Assembly: GCA_043228905.1 (NCBI GenBank)
Contig: JBHGNT010000012.1
Location: forward strand, 17,050,001 to 17,114,000
Source of the DNA: Azolla caroliniana
Taxonomy: Eukaryota; Polypodiophyta
DNA length: 64,000 bases
Direction of reading: 5' to 3'
The notes beneath the pieces are model-generated. The model was not told where the DNA came from. It worked only from the letters and a program-made list of their open reading frames with translations, and did not search any database. This document shows positions 23,354-34,433 of this stretch, one piece after another (the stretch's first letter is position 1; each line of letters begins with the position of its first letter). The position numbers were made by a program, and so were the translations under genes.

Positions 23354-24484
23354 CTTCGCAACCCTCTCTAAAAATCCTCCCGGCTCTCGCCATCGAGGGA
23401 TTCGCGGTTTCTCTCGTGGTTCGGCCGCACCGTCAGAAATTGCACCGAATGGCGCCCGTCCTGGCTTTTGACCCTCGCGTAGGCCGAACCGTTGTCCAAC
23501 ACCTTGGTCTCCATTCTCGCCGCCGTGATGTATGGTTCCCCTAATATGACCGGATGCGAGGACGTCTCCTGTACGAAGAAGTGCTGGTCAATCTCGACGT
23601 CGCCGATCTTTACTCGCACATTCGGGCAGGCCCCGTGCAGTTCCTCAGTGGCGCGCGTTGCCGCCCGTATCTTCCACCCGTGCCTGGTGTTGATCGACCA
23701 CTTTCCCTTCTTATAGAAGTCCATGGACATTAGGTCTATTTCCGAACCGTGGTCCACCAACGCCACCACCGGTTCCTGAACATCTCCGATCTTTACCGGG
23801 GTCTCCGTGGTCGCTTGGGCCCAGTGTGGTCTCGAATAGTGGCTCTCCGCCCACTCATCTTCCAGCGCCGAGTCGTCGATGTGCGACGTCCGCAACTCCA
23901 CCGGTCTTTCCGGTTCCGTCTCCGTCGACAGTCTCTTCCGTTTCACCAAGTCTACAATGGAGTCGTGGAACTCCTTCTTGGCGATCCCTAGCACCTCCCG
24001 TAATGACAACTCCACTTTGCTGTCTAGGACCTTTCGTAGGTCCGTAGTCCTTTCTATTTCCGTCCCCAGTCGGTACCCGCCCTTCCTGGGGTTATCTTGC
24101 GAGCTGGACCCACCGACATCGTTCCGTCGTTGCCCGAATCGGGTCTCGTACCGTTGTGAGGGCCCGGCCGCTCCGGCTTTCCCCACTCGTTTTTCTTCTA
24201 CCAGAGCCTCGTAGTTCCGGCAGGCGGCTTCTACGAAGCCCGTCTTCTCCTCGACCGGATCGCTCCACCCGGTTATTTCCCGGACCCGTCTCTCAGCGCG
24301 GTCCGTTTCGTCTTTCCTCAGTCGTGCGCCGGCGAGGCCTTCCAGCATTGCCGACCAGAACCCGTCTTTGCTCTCCTTTCGGGCCTCGCTGCCCCCGACC
24401 TGAATACCGGCTGACGCCGAGTAGTGGATGGCCTCCCTCTGCACCCTTGCATTGTCGTAGTGTAATTTGCACACTCACCAAAGA
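23354..24484 (-). pseudogene. Ty3-B gag C-terminal region and aspartic protease
   Basis: A 368-codon minus-strand frame (23368-24474) matches Ty3-C 17640-18748 closely. The protease loop is VDHGSEIDLMS. Directly after the LTR the sequence reads TCTTTGGTGA, the first bases of the primer site. It then breaks into about 40 bp of unrelated filler (24436-24476) before resuming mid-gag. The remaining primer site and gag N-terminus are deleted, so this copy could not prime reverse transcription. Confidence 0.83.
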
Positions 24485-25014
24485 TGTCGAGGTATTCCTC
24501 GCGGATGCGTGGAATGAGGCGGGACCTCGGGGGTCCTGTACCGAAGAGCAAGAGAGAAAAGAGAAGAGACCCACTACGTGCGAGAGTAGATTCACAGGGA
24601 CACGGCCCTTCGACACAAAGATGCGAGTGGGACAGCGACACAGAGAGACACGAAGGTATGTATGTACTAACAAAGACAAACGACAAAACGCGAATTCGAT
24701 TACAACCGAACAGGCCGGCGAACAGATGCCGAAACCTGCACAGAGGGAAGCTATGGAGCTTGCGAACCAGAGAGAGAGAGAGAGAGGGAGAAAAGCCTTC
24801 GCACCTAAACCGACAACACTTCGTCCTCGACTCTCCGCGATCCCCTCCCCCTTCGCGTCTCCCTCCTTTTATAGCCAAGGAAGGAGCCGTTTCCCCTTTA
24901 CTTCCTACCCACTAAATCTACCTGCCTAGGATCTTCTATGGACAACATTCAAGAAGAGCCGGTTCCTACGCTCCTGTGCACCGATTCCGCTTGTGGACGG
25001 TTTTCTTCATGACA
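24485..25014 (-). mobile_element. Ty3-B 5' LTR (530 bp, internally deleted)
   Basis: On the minus strand it runs TGTCATGAAG to CCTCGACA. It lacks about 92 bp near its 3' third that are present in the partner at 21632-22253, and is otherwise very similar. It contains a TATA box and a GA tract (24769-24786). The outside flank CCGC (25015-25018) matches the partner's GCGG in reverse complement. Confidence 0.88.
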
Positions 25015-25042
25015 CCGCGATTGCCGTCGTCCCCTTCCGGTC
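25015..25042 (-). pseudogene. Short Cop2 gag-protease remnant next to Ty3-B
   Basis: The minus-strand sequence ending GACGGCAATCGCGG matches Cop2b near 54452-54476. It continues exactly into the protease fragment at 22258 when Ty3-B and one GCGG are removed. It is only 28 bp long, but the match at both sides of the insertion supports the call. Confidence 0.65.
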
Positions 25043-25770
25043 AGGCACGCATTGAAGGTGCTCCACGGTCGGCTTCTACATAAACTGACTGATCACCCCG
25101 ACTGGATAACTGATGTCGGGTCGGGTGATCGTCAAGTATATAAGGCTTCCGACAATTTGTCGGAACCGTTTCTAATTGCAGGCTGGGCTAGAGTCGGGAC
25201 GTAGCTTCAGGTTCTAGTCTAGGGGTGTGGAGATCGATCGTCATTCCTTCATGCCGAACTTGTACACCATATTCAGCACATAATGTCTTTGTGAGAGCAA
25301 TATGCCATCGGGGGTTCAGATCACCTCGATCCCAAGAAAATAATGAAGGTCCCCTAGGTCCTTCATTTCAAATGCGTCCGACAACTGGGATTTCACTCTG
25401 TTGATTTCATCTAGTCCGGGTCCGGTGCAGACTAAATCATCAACATATAGCAGGATACAAACCGGACCGTCCGGACCTTTCCGGATGAACAGTGACGAGT
25501 CGGACTTTGAGGCTGCAAACCCCATCTTACGCAACCGGTGCGTGATCTTCGCATTCCAAGCTCGGGGGGCTTGCTTTAGACCGTAAAGCGACTTCTTGAG
25601 TCGGCACACTGTCGACTTGTTCATCTTTGATTGGAAATTGGGGGGTTGGACCATATAGACCCGTTCTTCAAGGTCACCTTGAAGAAACGCATTCTTCACG
25701 TCCATTTGGTGAAGATGCGGCATCCCCTTTGCCACTAATCGGGCCTTGTACCAGTCAGTTTGACACTGCC
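25043..25770 (-). pseudogene. Copia F (Cop1 family) reverse transcriptase
   Basis: Minus strand: ARLVAKG, then HLHQMDVKNAFLQGDLEERVY, LKKSLYGLKQAPRAWNAK, LLYVDDLVCTG (YVDD intact) and FEMKDLGDLHYFLGIEVI. An in-frame deletion between two AKG motifs removed the fingers. Stops appear after 25316. The end near 25043 corresponds to the codons just before those at 35660 on the plus strand, where F resumes as RNase H. Confidence 0.82.
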
Positions 25771-26518
25771 GACAAATTGTAAGTCAAGCGGAAGTCAATG
25801 TCCGAAATAAAAAACCGAGAAGGTTGAGATGAGCAAGGTCCCATACACCTTAGCAGTCAGGAGCCTGATGTATGCAATGGTTTGCATCAGGCCAAACATC
25901 GCGTATGCAGTCAACGTGGTTAGCTGATATATGAGCAATCCCAAAAGAGAGCATTGGGCAGCGATGAAATGGATACTTCGGTACCTGAAAGGCACCTCAA
26001 GCGTGTGTCTTCAATTCAGCTCAAGTAAACCCCTATTAGAAGGCTTTACTGATTCAAAAATGTCGGCTAATGTGGATACCAGCCGATCCACATCTAGATA
26101 CGTGATGACTTATGCAGAGGGAGTTGTTTCATGGCAGTCAAGGTTGTAGAAGGTCGTGGCGCTGTCAACAATGGAAACCGAGTGTATGGCCGCAGTGTAA
26201 GCCGGCAAGGAGATAATTTGAATGAAGGAATTCATCAAAGAGTTGGGGATTCAGCAAGAGGAATTCTGACTCCATTGTGATAACCAGAGTGTCATCCACC
26301 TTGCGAAAATGCCACCTACCACTCGAGGACCAAGCACATCCAAAGAAGATATCATTGGCTCCGAGTGCTAGTAAAAGAAAATGAGTTTGTTTTAGTAAAG
26401 ATCCACCTGAACGACAACGGGTCAGACATGCTGACGAAGGTGTTATCGGCAGAGAGGCTGGACGCATGCCAATAGAGAGTCGGATTGATGTACCCCATAC
26501 CAAAGTGAAAGGGGAGTT
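25771..26518 (+). pseudogene. Copia Cop3 3' end of pol (RNase H)
   Basis: Plus-strand copia sequence: AVRSLMYAMVCIRPNIAYAV, HWAAMKWILRYLKGTSSVC, FTDSKMSANVDTSRSTSRYV, then degenerate RNase H up to GTGAAAGGGGAGTT, the polypurine tract at 26505-26518. There are several stops. The left edge with F is imprecise. The 5' part of Cop3 is inverted at 38021-39557. Confidence 0.75.
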
Positions 26519-27083
26519 TGTTGGGAAACATGTCCCTCCGAATGGGAAGAGCAAGAGTTGAATCGTATGGACTCGATGGGTAATTCAAAAATTGGCAAAT
26601 CGAAAAATCAACTTAATAGCCGATTTGAGAGACGAATTTTGTAAACAATCTTAATGTACCCCGGTGGGCCATATTTGTAAATAGCGCAGAAAGTTGTATT
26701 AGTATAAATACAACTATGGCAAACTTTATGGTTGTGGGGTGAATCATTAGTAGTTGATCATTATTGTATAGTGACTAACGAGGTCGTTGCCTCTGTAACT
26801 AGTAAGAGTGAGAGAGTGAGGGCAGTAACTCTATCGTCGTTTGTTAGACGAAGACGAGCTTGAGGTTGCTGCCTGAGAGTCTCCTTGTACTCCCCTCCCT
26901 ACACTTAGTGATTCGTTTTCTTGGGGTTTGTGGAACCTGTGGTTTTTTCCCATTCGGGTTTTCCACGCTAAACATTCAGTGTCTTTGTTCTCTATTTTTT
27001 GTTTTGTGTGTGTACTGTCGACTTGTTCCTTGCACCCGAATTCGAATATGAGAAAAAGGTTGTGGCCGGTCACAATACTAACA
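26519..27083 (+). mobile_element. Cop3 3' LTR (565 bp)
   Basis: TGTTGGGAAAC to ATACTAACA, with a TATA-like TATAAATACAAC near 26702. The partner LTR is 38996-39557 on the minus strand, similar throughout. The right flank is TGCTT (27084-27088), the reverse complement of AAGCA. The partner's flank is AAGCG (39558-39562). That is a 5-bp target duplication with one change, inside Ty3 element E. Confidence 0.85.
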
Positions 27084-27088
27084 TGCTT

Positions 27089-28130
27089 CTCGAGCAGGAC
27101 ATAATTCCTCCACAAATTTAGGCTCCGGTTCCCTTAAGGTCTCCTCCGCCTTGGTGTCACCCACGGATACGTACGGGTTGACTGCTTAGACGGCGTCAAT
27201 TTTGAATAGCAGTATGATCTTCGAGGTTTTGTCGAGGTATTGGTCGACTTTGTCCTTGGCCAACCCATCGAGCATATGCACTCCCTCGGCGTAGAGCGGT
27301 GTTGTCTCCTTGGTAGTCATTGTCCCCTCTTCATTCAGGACACGAATCTTTGTCTTACCTCTTCGGAAGGTTATGATATTTTGTTGCCAATTCTACTTGA
27401 TGTCGATTGTCCTTAGCCGAGGTCCTCCGAGTAGAATCGGGTAGGCGCCTGGGGAGTCCATGCATAAGACCACTACTGAAATTGAGAGCCTGTGACTGCC
27501 AATTATGATTTCAAGGTTCCAAATTAACCCAAGGGGTTTTACGGAACGTGTGTCCACCATCCTTAGTCAAAATGGGCAAGCTTCCCATTGGTTAATTCCG
27601 AGTCGGTCGCAGGTGGCTTTACTTATTACATTGACTCTAGAACCGCCATCGATTATGCAACCAGGTATTTCCTATCCTTCGACGATAAGTTTCACGGCTG
27701 CATTTTGTGCATCGAGGACTGTGGGTTCGTCACTAGTCACAATGAAATTAACTAGCGCACTCGGTTGATCTTCGTTTCTTGTGAGTGTTGCCACTGTCTC
27801 CTTGAAGCGAGGGATGAGATTTAGTAACTTACTTAGTGCCATCGAAATTTGGCATCCTACCAAGGCTTGCCAAATCGGATCCTCTCCTAGTGGTTCCTCA
27901 TCCTTCGAAGGTGGTTGCTACATGGGGTTTTTGCTACTTGTGATGCTTTGAATTTCATCTTGCATGCATTCGGCGTTGGCATTGTTCGTCTTTTCAATCC
28001 ATACCTTGGTTGTTTGCCGGATCTCGTCTTGAGTACTCGAACTGCTTTGCCTTGCTGCGGGTGGTCACCAATTGAACCTCCATTGTTTTTGTATTGACTA
28101 CTAGGGCTTTCCCCCGATCATTTTCTGGCC
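27089..28130 (-). pseudogene. Tat-like Ty3 element E, pre-protease and protease region
   Basis: Minus strand: VTTRSKAK near 28060, QISMALSKLLNLIPRFKETVATL, then the protease (CIIDGGSRVNVI with catalytic Asp kept, LRMVDTRSVKPLG, YPILLGGP). It ends at LCPARE at 27089. The protein continues with ALEWEMAISQ at 39558 on the plus strand. Stops and frame changes are present. The relative E2 at 7508-8685 covers the same part. Confidence 0.8.
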
Positions 28131-28855
28131 ATCACATGGCATAGTTCCATGGCTTGTGACAGTACATCAATATATGTGTGAGGTCTCTATTTATGCTTCT
28201 GAGTTTCGGCAACTTGCATGCGGTGTTCAATGGGATGGCCATGCCTTGTGCAACTACTTCCATCGAGGCCTCCAAAGTGAAGTCGAGAATCTTTTGTTGA
28301 ACTTTCCAAAGCCCACATCCTTTTCACAAGCAGTTTGTTATGACAATTAACTTTTTAAACTTCGCTAAGAAAAGCACACTACACAAGAGTTTATCTTTCC
28401 AACGATATATAGCGCCGATCTCAACCTCACCTTCCTCTTCCTCATTGAGCTCACCATTTTTCGAGATATCTGATACCCACGTCCCAATGGAGATCCACAA
28501 AGCTCGATTCAAATCTCTTATTGATGCACAACGTCAATATCAACCAAACAATTGTTGATATTGTGGTAAATCCAACCATCTTATTCCCCACTGTCCACCA
28601 AAGGGCCCCCGACAACAAATCTACCAAGCAAGCACAATTCAAAGCTCCCACCAACAAGAAAATGACAATATCCGGCCATAATAGGAGCCCTGCAACTAGA
28701 TAACTCTAAGTATTCGCCTTTAATGTGCTCCTATCATTTGTCTACATCTCCTCGAGGTTTTTTATTCAAGGTAAGTTTTTGTTTGATAAATTCACTAGCC
28801 TTACTAGAGTCTAAAGCAACAACTTGTTTCATTGACATCGCCTTTGCCTAAAAAC
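28131..28855 (+). pseudogene. Ty3 element H: gag with zinc knuckle and start of protease
   Basis: Plus-strand gag-like blocks (EFRQLACGVQWDGHALCNYF, LLLNFPKPTSFSQAV) lead to a CX2CX4HX4C zinc knuckle (YCGKSNHLIPHC, one stop inside) near 28555-28600. A protease-like LLESKATTCFIDIAFA near 28805-28850 follows, where LLDSGATTC would be expected. Multiple stops and frameshifts occur. The family differs from E and Ty3-A. LINE sequence begins right after it. Confidence 0.6.
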
Positions 28856-30840
28856 ACAAGATCCTAGTTGTTTGAATATTGAAACTAATATTGGTCGAAA
28901 TTATCGATAGGTGAATGCTTTCATCAAGTGTAGCTATACAAACAAAAGAAATACAACAAACCATCCTGAGAAGAGCAACACGAAAGTGTTCTGTAGAGGC
29001 TGAACGGTGGATGGGGATGGCGGGGATGAGAGGAGCGACGGCAATAGAGAGATCATCAAACATCATTTCGAAAGCATCGGAGGTTGCACGAACAACGGCA
29101 TGAAACCCTCTTGCCAACAAGGGGACGCAAGTATGTGAGGATCGAAAGTCTAATGGTTATGATGATGATCTAGAACAGGGGATAAATGGGATGAATAGTC
29201 TGAGTGGTAGCTCAATGCAAGCTATGGGAGCCTTTGTTCTCTTCCCAGAAGAAGAATGCATCATGGAGAGTGAAATAATAAGACTTAGAGAGGAATCATT
29301 TGTGGTGAAAGTGGTGGGTAGTCAACCGAATCGACCGTTGTTGCGTAACTGGTTGCAAAGCTGCCTGCAAGAAACCTTGGAAGAATGAAGGACATCACAT
29401 TTATGGGAAAGGGGTTTTACCATGTCACTATGATGCCTAAAATGAATGTATGCAAAATTATCGAGAGCAGCCCGTTGACATGGCACAATGCAAGAGCATA
29501 TGTATTCAAATGGGATGTAGACTTTGACATGTGTAAAGCAAATGCTTGTGTAGGCAATCCTAGAGTAATAACGACCTTTTTCCCTAGTTTACCTAAGCAA
29601 TGGGAGTCCTTTCTCCCGGCCATTGGTAAAAGTATGGGAGGGCAATGCCTGGAAAAAAACATTAGTAGAGAGAATAAGTGAAACGCTGACGATGAAATTA
29701 ATTTTCTCTGATGTAAAGGTCCTACCACAATCAATGGTGCTTAGCAGCAAACTAATGCTCGACCATGTACAGCCAATGGAATATGCCAAACTCCCAGGGC
29801 AATGCTTTGTATGTAGACAAATGGGGCATATGGCCCGAGAATGCCCTAGGGGTAAGGAGACCATGCATCATAGAAATGGGAAGCATGGATGGAAAATCCC
29901 AACAAGTCTGACACAACAGAACAATATGAGAATAAACCATTTAATGCGTATGAATGAAGATGGATGGAAATATATGAACAATAAAGGAAAACAAAAAATT
30001 ATGGTCGGACAAGAATGTCTTCCACTTGGCAACAAATATGAACTCTTAACCTTAGAGGACAATGAAAACATAGCTAATGCAAGGAAGCAAGATCAACGTT
30101 CGAAGAGCAACTTTGTGAGTGCTAGTAATGATACGCAGACATTACAGTAGGAAGACGGCTTGTTAGTGGTTGAAACTTATCAGATGCATCCGGAATGTAT
30201 GGATGAGGTAGGAGAAATAGGTATTGGAAAGGTTGTAAGACCCTTGAAAGAGCAAGATAAGTCATTAGTGACAATCCAACATATTAAGGGGATAGCAAAA
30301 ATGAAAAGGCACATGTGTGCTAGAAAAGAGGAAGAGAATATGATGGATAAAAATAAAGGTATGCGTAAATGGTCAAGAGTGAAAGGGAATCCTCAATACA
30401 AAGAGACACCCCTATCGAATACCGGGTAACAAATCAAACTGAAACTGATAGGCAAAAAGAGGTTCAAGGAAATGTGTGGAACTGAGATGAAGAAGGACAA
30501 CATGGGTAGAATCAATATCTATAGTAATTGTGATGACGAAGGTCAAATCGTTGGACTGTCCTATATGTTGGTCACTGGAAATAAGGAGCCCCACAACATA
30601 GAAGAAGCACTCGGATGGTTGGAGCAACAAATGGGTGCTCATGTAGATTCAACATATGGTATTGCAATAGGTGTGAAAATGAAAAGACAATGGAAAGATG
30701 CCATGATATGGAGCTCGGGCAAGGCGAATGAGCAAGGCATATGCTATATAAATGTGAAATTTAGGAAGCCTCCTAGAATGATCACGGAATTCATGGTATA
30801 CCACCTTGAAATGGTAACACTAGAAGAGGATAATCTCTAA
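28856..30840 (+). pseudogene. LINE 5' region and ORF1 (nucleic-acid-binding protein)
   Basis: ORF1 of an L1-type LINE starts around ATG 29191. The N-terminal part (REESFVVKVVGSQPNRPLLRNWL, FYHVTMMPKMNVCKII) resembles the domain common in plant LINE ORF1. A zinc knuckle CFVCRQMGHMARECP follows at about 29800. A further conserved-looking C-terminal part occupies 30472-30840. Frame changes near 29386 and 29620 and stops at 30150 and 30429 break it. 28856-29190 is the probable 5' UTR. ORF2 follows at 30917. Confidence 0.78.
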
Positions 30841-30916
30841 GATACAATCTTAGTGAACCTAGTGGAAGCTGAAAATGCATTGGTTGGGCCACTAAAGATG
30901 CACGGTATATGTTGTA

Positions 30917-32618
30917 ATGAATATTAGCTTGCCAACATGGAATATACAAGGAATTGGTGGCGCCCAATTCCACATGAAGAAGAATGTATTAGTTGCTGAA
31001 ATTTAACGATGCACTGAGGCAATAGTGCCGGATGTTATCATGGTGCAAGAGCACCATCTAGATGGGGATAAGCTCGACAAAATTGGAAACGTTTGCCCTA
31101 GGAGTTGGACAAATACATGGTCGATAGCTACAGGGGATAGACGGATTCATGGGGGAGTACTTATAGCCATGAAAGCTAAGTATAATGCATCATTCATTGG
31201 TAGGGGGTGTTTAATAGAGGGTCGTGTTGTCTATATAAGGATAAAACACAGATATGGGCACTTGGGCATACTGAACATATATGCCCCAAATTCAGCTGCC
31301 GAAAGAAAGGAATTCTGGTTGCAACTAGTGGACAAGAAACTGGATGCAGAGTTGTGGATCATTGGAGGAGATTTTAATATGGTGGAGCAACAAGAAGATA
31401 GAAACAAAAATGCAAATGCACGGTGCAAGGGGCAGAAAAAGATGCATGGGATAAGTTTTGTTTAGCATATAATGTGATAGACTGTTGGAATGCACCTAAC
31501 ATTAAGATGCAAAAAGAAAAATCTCTTCTATACTCTAGAGTAGGAGGAAGTGTGCATGGGAGGACAATGTCCATGCTGGACAGATGGTATTTGGACCCTT
31601 GGCTCATCGATAGGAAAGGCAAATGCATAATTTGTCCTGGAACGATGTTCTCAGACCATGCACCAGTTCTGTTGCATATAAAAGAAAATAATCGATGCAA
31701 GCCACATAATGTGAAGGTGAGCAAGGAGTTGGTTATGGACAATAAATGGACTAATGATATAAGAAGACTATGGTCTAATGTCAAATGGATGTATCATGAT
31801 CCCCCTCATAGGCTAGCTGGGAAAATTGAGGAATGTGCATGCTTCTTTCGGAAGAAAGCAATTGAAATTAGAAAAGAGATGAAGGAGAAACTGCAGAGAA
31901 TGCAATGGACACTTGCTTCTATGTAGTGACTAAGAGAAAAATACCCGAATAATGTATGGATTGAGGCCTGACTAGAGGAGGCAAAATGCAAATTGGATAT
32001 GTATCATAAACTAAGGACTACCAATGCCTATCAAAGTAAGGCATCAAGCTGGATGAGGGTAGGAGACCGTGTTACAAAAGGTTTTTTTGAAGCTGTAAAA
32101 TGTAGAGGCTCTGGGACTCAACCTTCATGTTTGAAAAAGACAAATGGCACAATGACCACGTGCGAGGAGAAATGCTTGAAATGGCCACGAGCTATTATAT
32201 GCAACTACTAAATGTATGCAACGAGGAACAGATTGATCAGGATGCATTTAGAAATATAATAAACAGGATATCGAAGAGAGTTACGGCTCAAATGATGGAC
32301 CGACTAAATCCTATATATGTATGCAGGAATTGTGGGATGCAATTTTAGATATGAACAAACAAAGGTGTGCAGGCATTGATGGACTCCCTATATATTTTTA
32401 CATCAAATATTGGGATCTAATTAAGGATGACATGTTGGAAGGGATGCAATACATTATGGCAAAAGGCGTAATGCCTCCAACAATGTGTAGAGGAATGATT
32501 TATTTAATTCCCAAGGATGGAAAAGATCTAACAATACTTTATAATTGGCGACCATTGGCAATTCTTACTAATGCCTATAAGATCATGGCTAAAGTTGTAA
32601 GTAGTCAATTGAAAACGG
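30917..32618 (+). pseudogene. LINE ORF2, 5' half: AP-endonuclease and start of reverse transcriptase
   Basis: It starts at ATG 30917 (NISLPTWNIQGIGG). The apurinic-type endonuclease has its usual blocks: VQEHHLD, IYAPNS, GGDFNMVEQQED and SDHAPV. These include the catalytic Glu, Asp and His positions. The RT N-terminus is near 32330-32618 (KQRCAGIDGLP, IYLIPKDGKD, WRPLAILTNAYKIMAKVV). Stops occur at 31003, 31924 and 31969, with frame changes near 31430 and 32200. It ends in the middle of RT at the Ty3-A LTR (32619). The next codon, after one ACGG, is found at 5730 on the minus strand. Confidence 0.9.
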
Positions 32619-33238
32619 TGTCGAGGTATTCCTCGCGGATGCGTGGAGTGAGGCGGGACCTCGGGGGTCCTGTACCGAAGAGTAAGAGAGAGAGAGAAGG
32701 GACCCACTACGTGCGAGTGTAGATTCACAGGGACACGGCCCTTCGACGCAAAGACGCGAATGGAACAACGACACAGAAAGACACGAAAGTATGTACGTAT
32801 TGACAAGACAAACAACAAGAACACGAAGACAACAAACACGAAGTCGGTTACAACCGAACAGGCCGGCGAACAGATGCCGATACCTGCTCGTAAACGCACA
32901 GAGGGGAAAGAGTAGGTTGGAGGTGCTGCCGGAAGCACTCGGGCATTCCTCAGAGCAGCGCGAGCCTCCCGAAACCTGCACAGAAGGAAGCTATGGCGTT
33001 TGCAACCGGAAAGAGAGAGAGAGAGAAGCCTTCGCACGCAAACCGACAACACTTCGTCCTCGACTCTCCTCATCTCCCTCCTTTTATAGGCAAGGAAGGA
33101 GCCGTTTCCCCCCTTTACTCCCTACCTACCGAATTTACCTAGGATCTCCTATGTACAACTTAAGGCGCACGTGCATGAAGAGTCGGTTTCTACGCTCCGG
33201 TACACCGATTCCGCTTGTGGACGGTTTTCTTCACGACA
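32619..33238 (-). mobile_element. Ty3-A 3' LTR (620 bp)
   Basis: The minus-strand reading runs TGTCGTGAAG to CCTCGACA. It is near-identical to the LTR at 5735-6372 except for a deletion of about 18 bp just after the TATA region. The outside flank is ACGG (32615-32618). The inside flank is the polypurine tract. Confidence 0.92.
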
Positions 33239-33250
33239 TCCGCCCCCACC
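33239..33250 (-). other. Ty3-A polypurine tract
   Basis: GGTGGGGGCGGA on the minus strand immediately inside the LTR, identical to Ty3-B and G. Confidence 0.85.
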
Positions 33251-34433
33251 TAACCGCGCATCCACTGGCATGCGCCAGATTGTGTTGGGACGGAGAAAAC
33301 CGGTCCAGCCTTCATTCCCCGCCCGTCGGTTCTTCCTCGGTTTCGGATCGCTCGACGTGACGCTTCTTGAACGTCTTGATCCGCTTCCCAGCTACCGGTA
33401 TCGCCATTCTCGTACCGTCGAGTTCCGCCAGATGGTACGTCCCGTTGTCGTTGGCGCTTTGTACCACGTAAGGCCCGAACCACCTTCTTGCGAACTTCCG
33501 CGTCGCTCGGTGCTGGTTGTCGAGGCTACTGTCGTAGACTAGCACTCAATCGCCTTCCTCGATCTTCTTCAGTCGAAGCCGGTGCGTTCGGTCGAACCGG
33601 GCTTTGTTCCTCATCCTTGCTTCCCGAAGCTTTTCCGCAGCCTGCTTCACGTCCTCCGGTCTCCGCTCGAGCTGTCGTATGCGCGCCGTCAACAGTTCCT
33701 CCCGGCTCATCTCGTCTCTCCAGTCCACGGTTGCCCATGAGGAGACCGTACGTTCGATCGGCATGATCGGCTTCTGCCCAAACATGAGCTTTGCCGGCAT
33801 GAATCCGGTTACCGAACTGTGCGTAGTCCGGTCAGCCCACAACGCGTAAGGCAGTAACCGCGGCCAGTTCCCGACTTGACCTCCGCATGCCCGAACTAAC
33901 GCCTTGACGATCGGTCCGTGTTCGCGCTCTACCTTCCCATTTGCCTCTGGATTGTACGCAGTGGTAAGCGAGAGCTTGACCCCTAACCGGTCGAACAGCT
34001 CCTCGGCCTCTTCGGCGTCCAACTCCCCGCGATTAGCCACGATCTTCCCGACGCACCCGTACCGGCATATTACGTCCTCGAGCAGGAACCGACATACGGC
34101 TGCAGTCGTTTTGTTCTGAAGGGCCCGGCCTTCCACCTGGTTCGTTAGATCTTCCCGAGCCAGGACCAAATACCGCATCTGTCCTACTCCTATCGGCATC
34201 GTTACCAGGTCTACCATCCATTTGAAGTGGACGGTCGGAGGGTACGTAGGGTGAAGTTCGTCCCGGTGTCGGACTATGGAGTGCATCTGACAGCTCTCGC
34301 AAGTTTTCACGAATCGATGCACGTCCCGGTACAGTCCCGGCCACCAGTACTTCCCCTTTATCTTCTCGAACGTGGCCCAGGTTCCACGGTGTCCGGCCCA
34401 AGGGCTGTCGTGGTAGGCCGTCAGCAGCTCCTC
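33251..34433 (-). pseudogene. Ty3-A integrase
   Basis: Minus-strand integrase with the zinc-binding part (HDSPWAGHRGTW, TCESCQ), core KWMVDLVTMP, VANRGELDAEE and NGKVEREHGP, and a C-terminal RRWFGPYVVQS GPY-type module. The second catalytic position reads ANRG, where Ty3-B has ADRG, so that Asp is lost. Nonsense codons at about 34430 (CAG to TAG against Ty3-B) and 33546 (TGG to TGA) interrupt an otherwise open frame. Confidence 0.87.

Noticed and set aside
29191-32618. Two different LINE insertions, rather than halves of one
   Set aside because: The halves end at the same codon, share the ACGG duplication, and both adjoin partner LTRs of one Ty3 element. One broken copy is the simpler reading.
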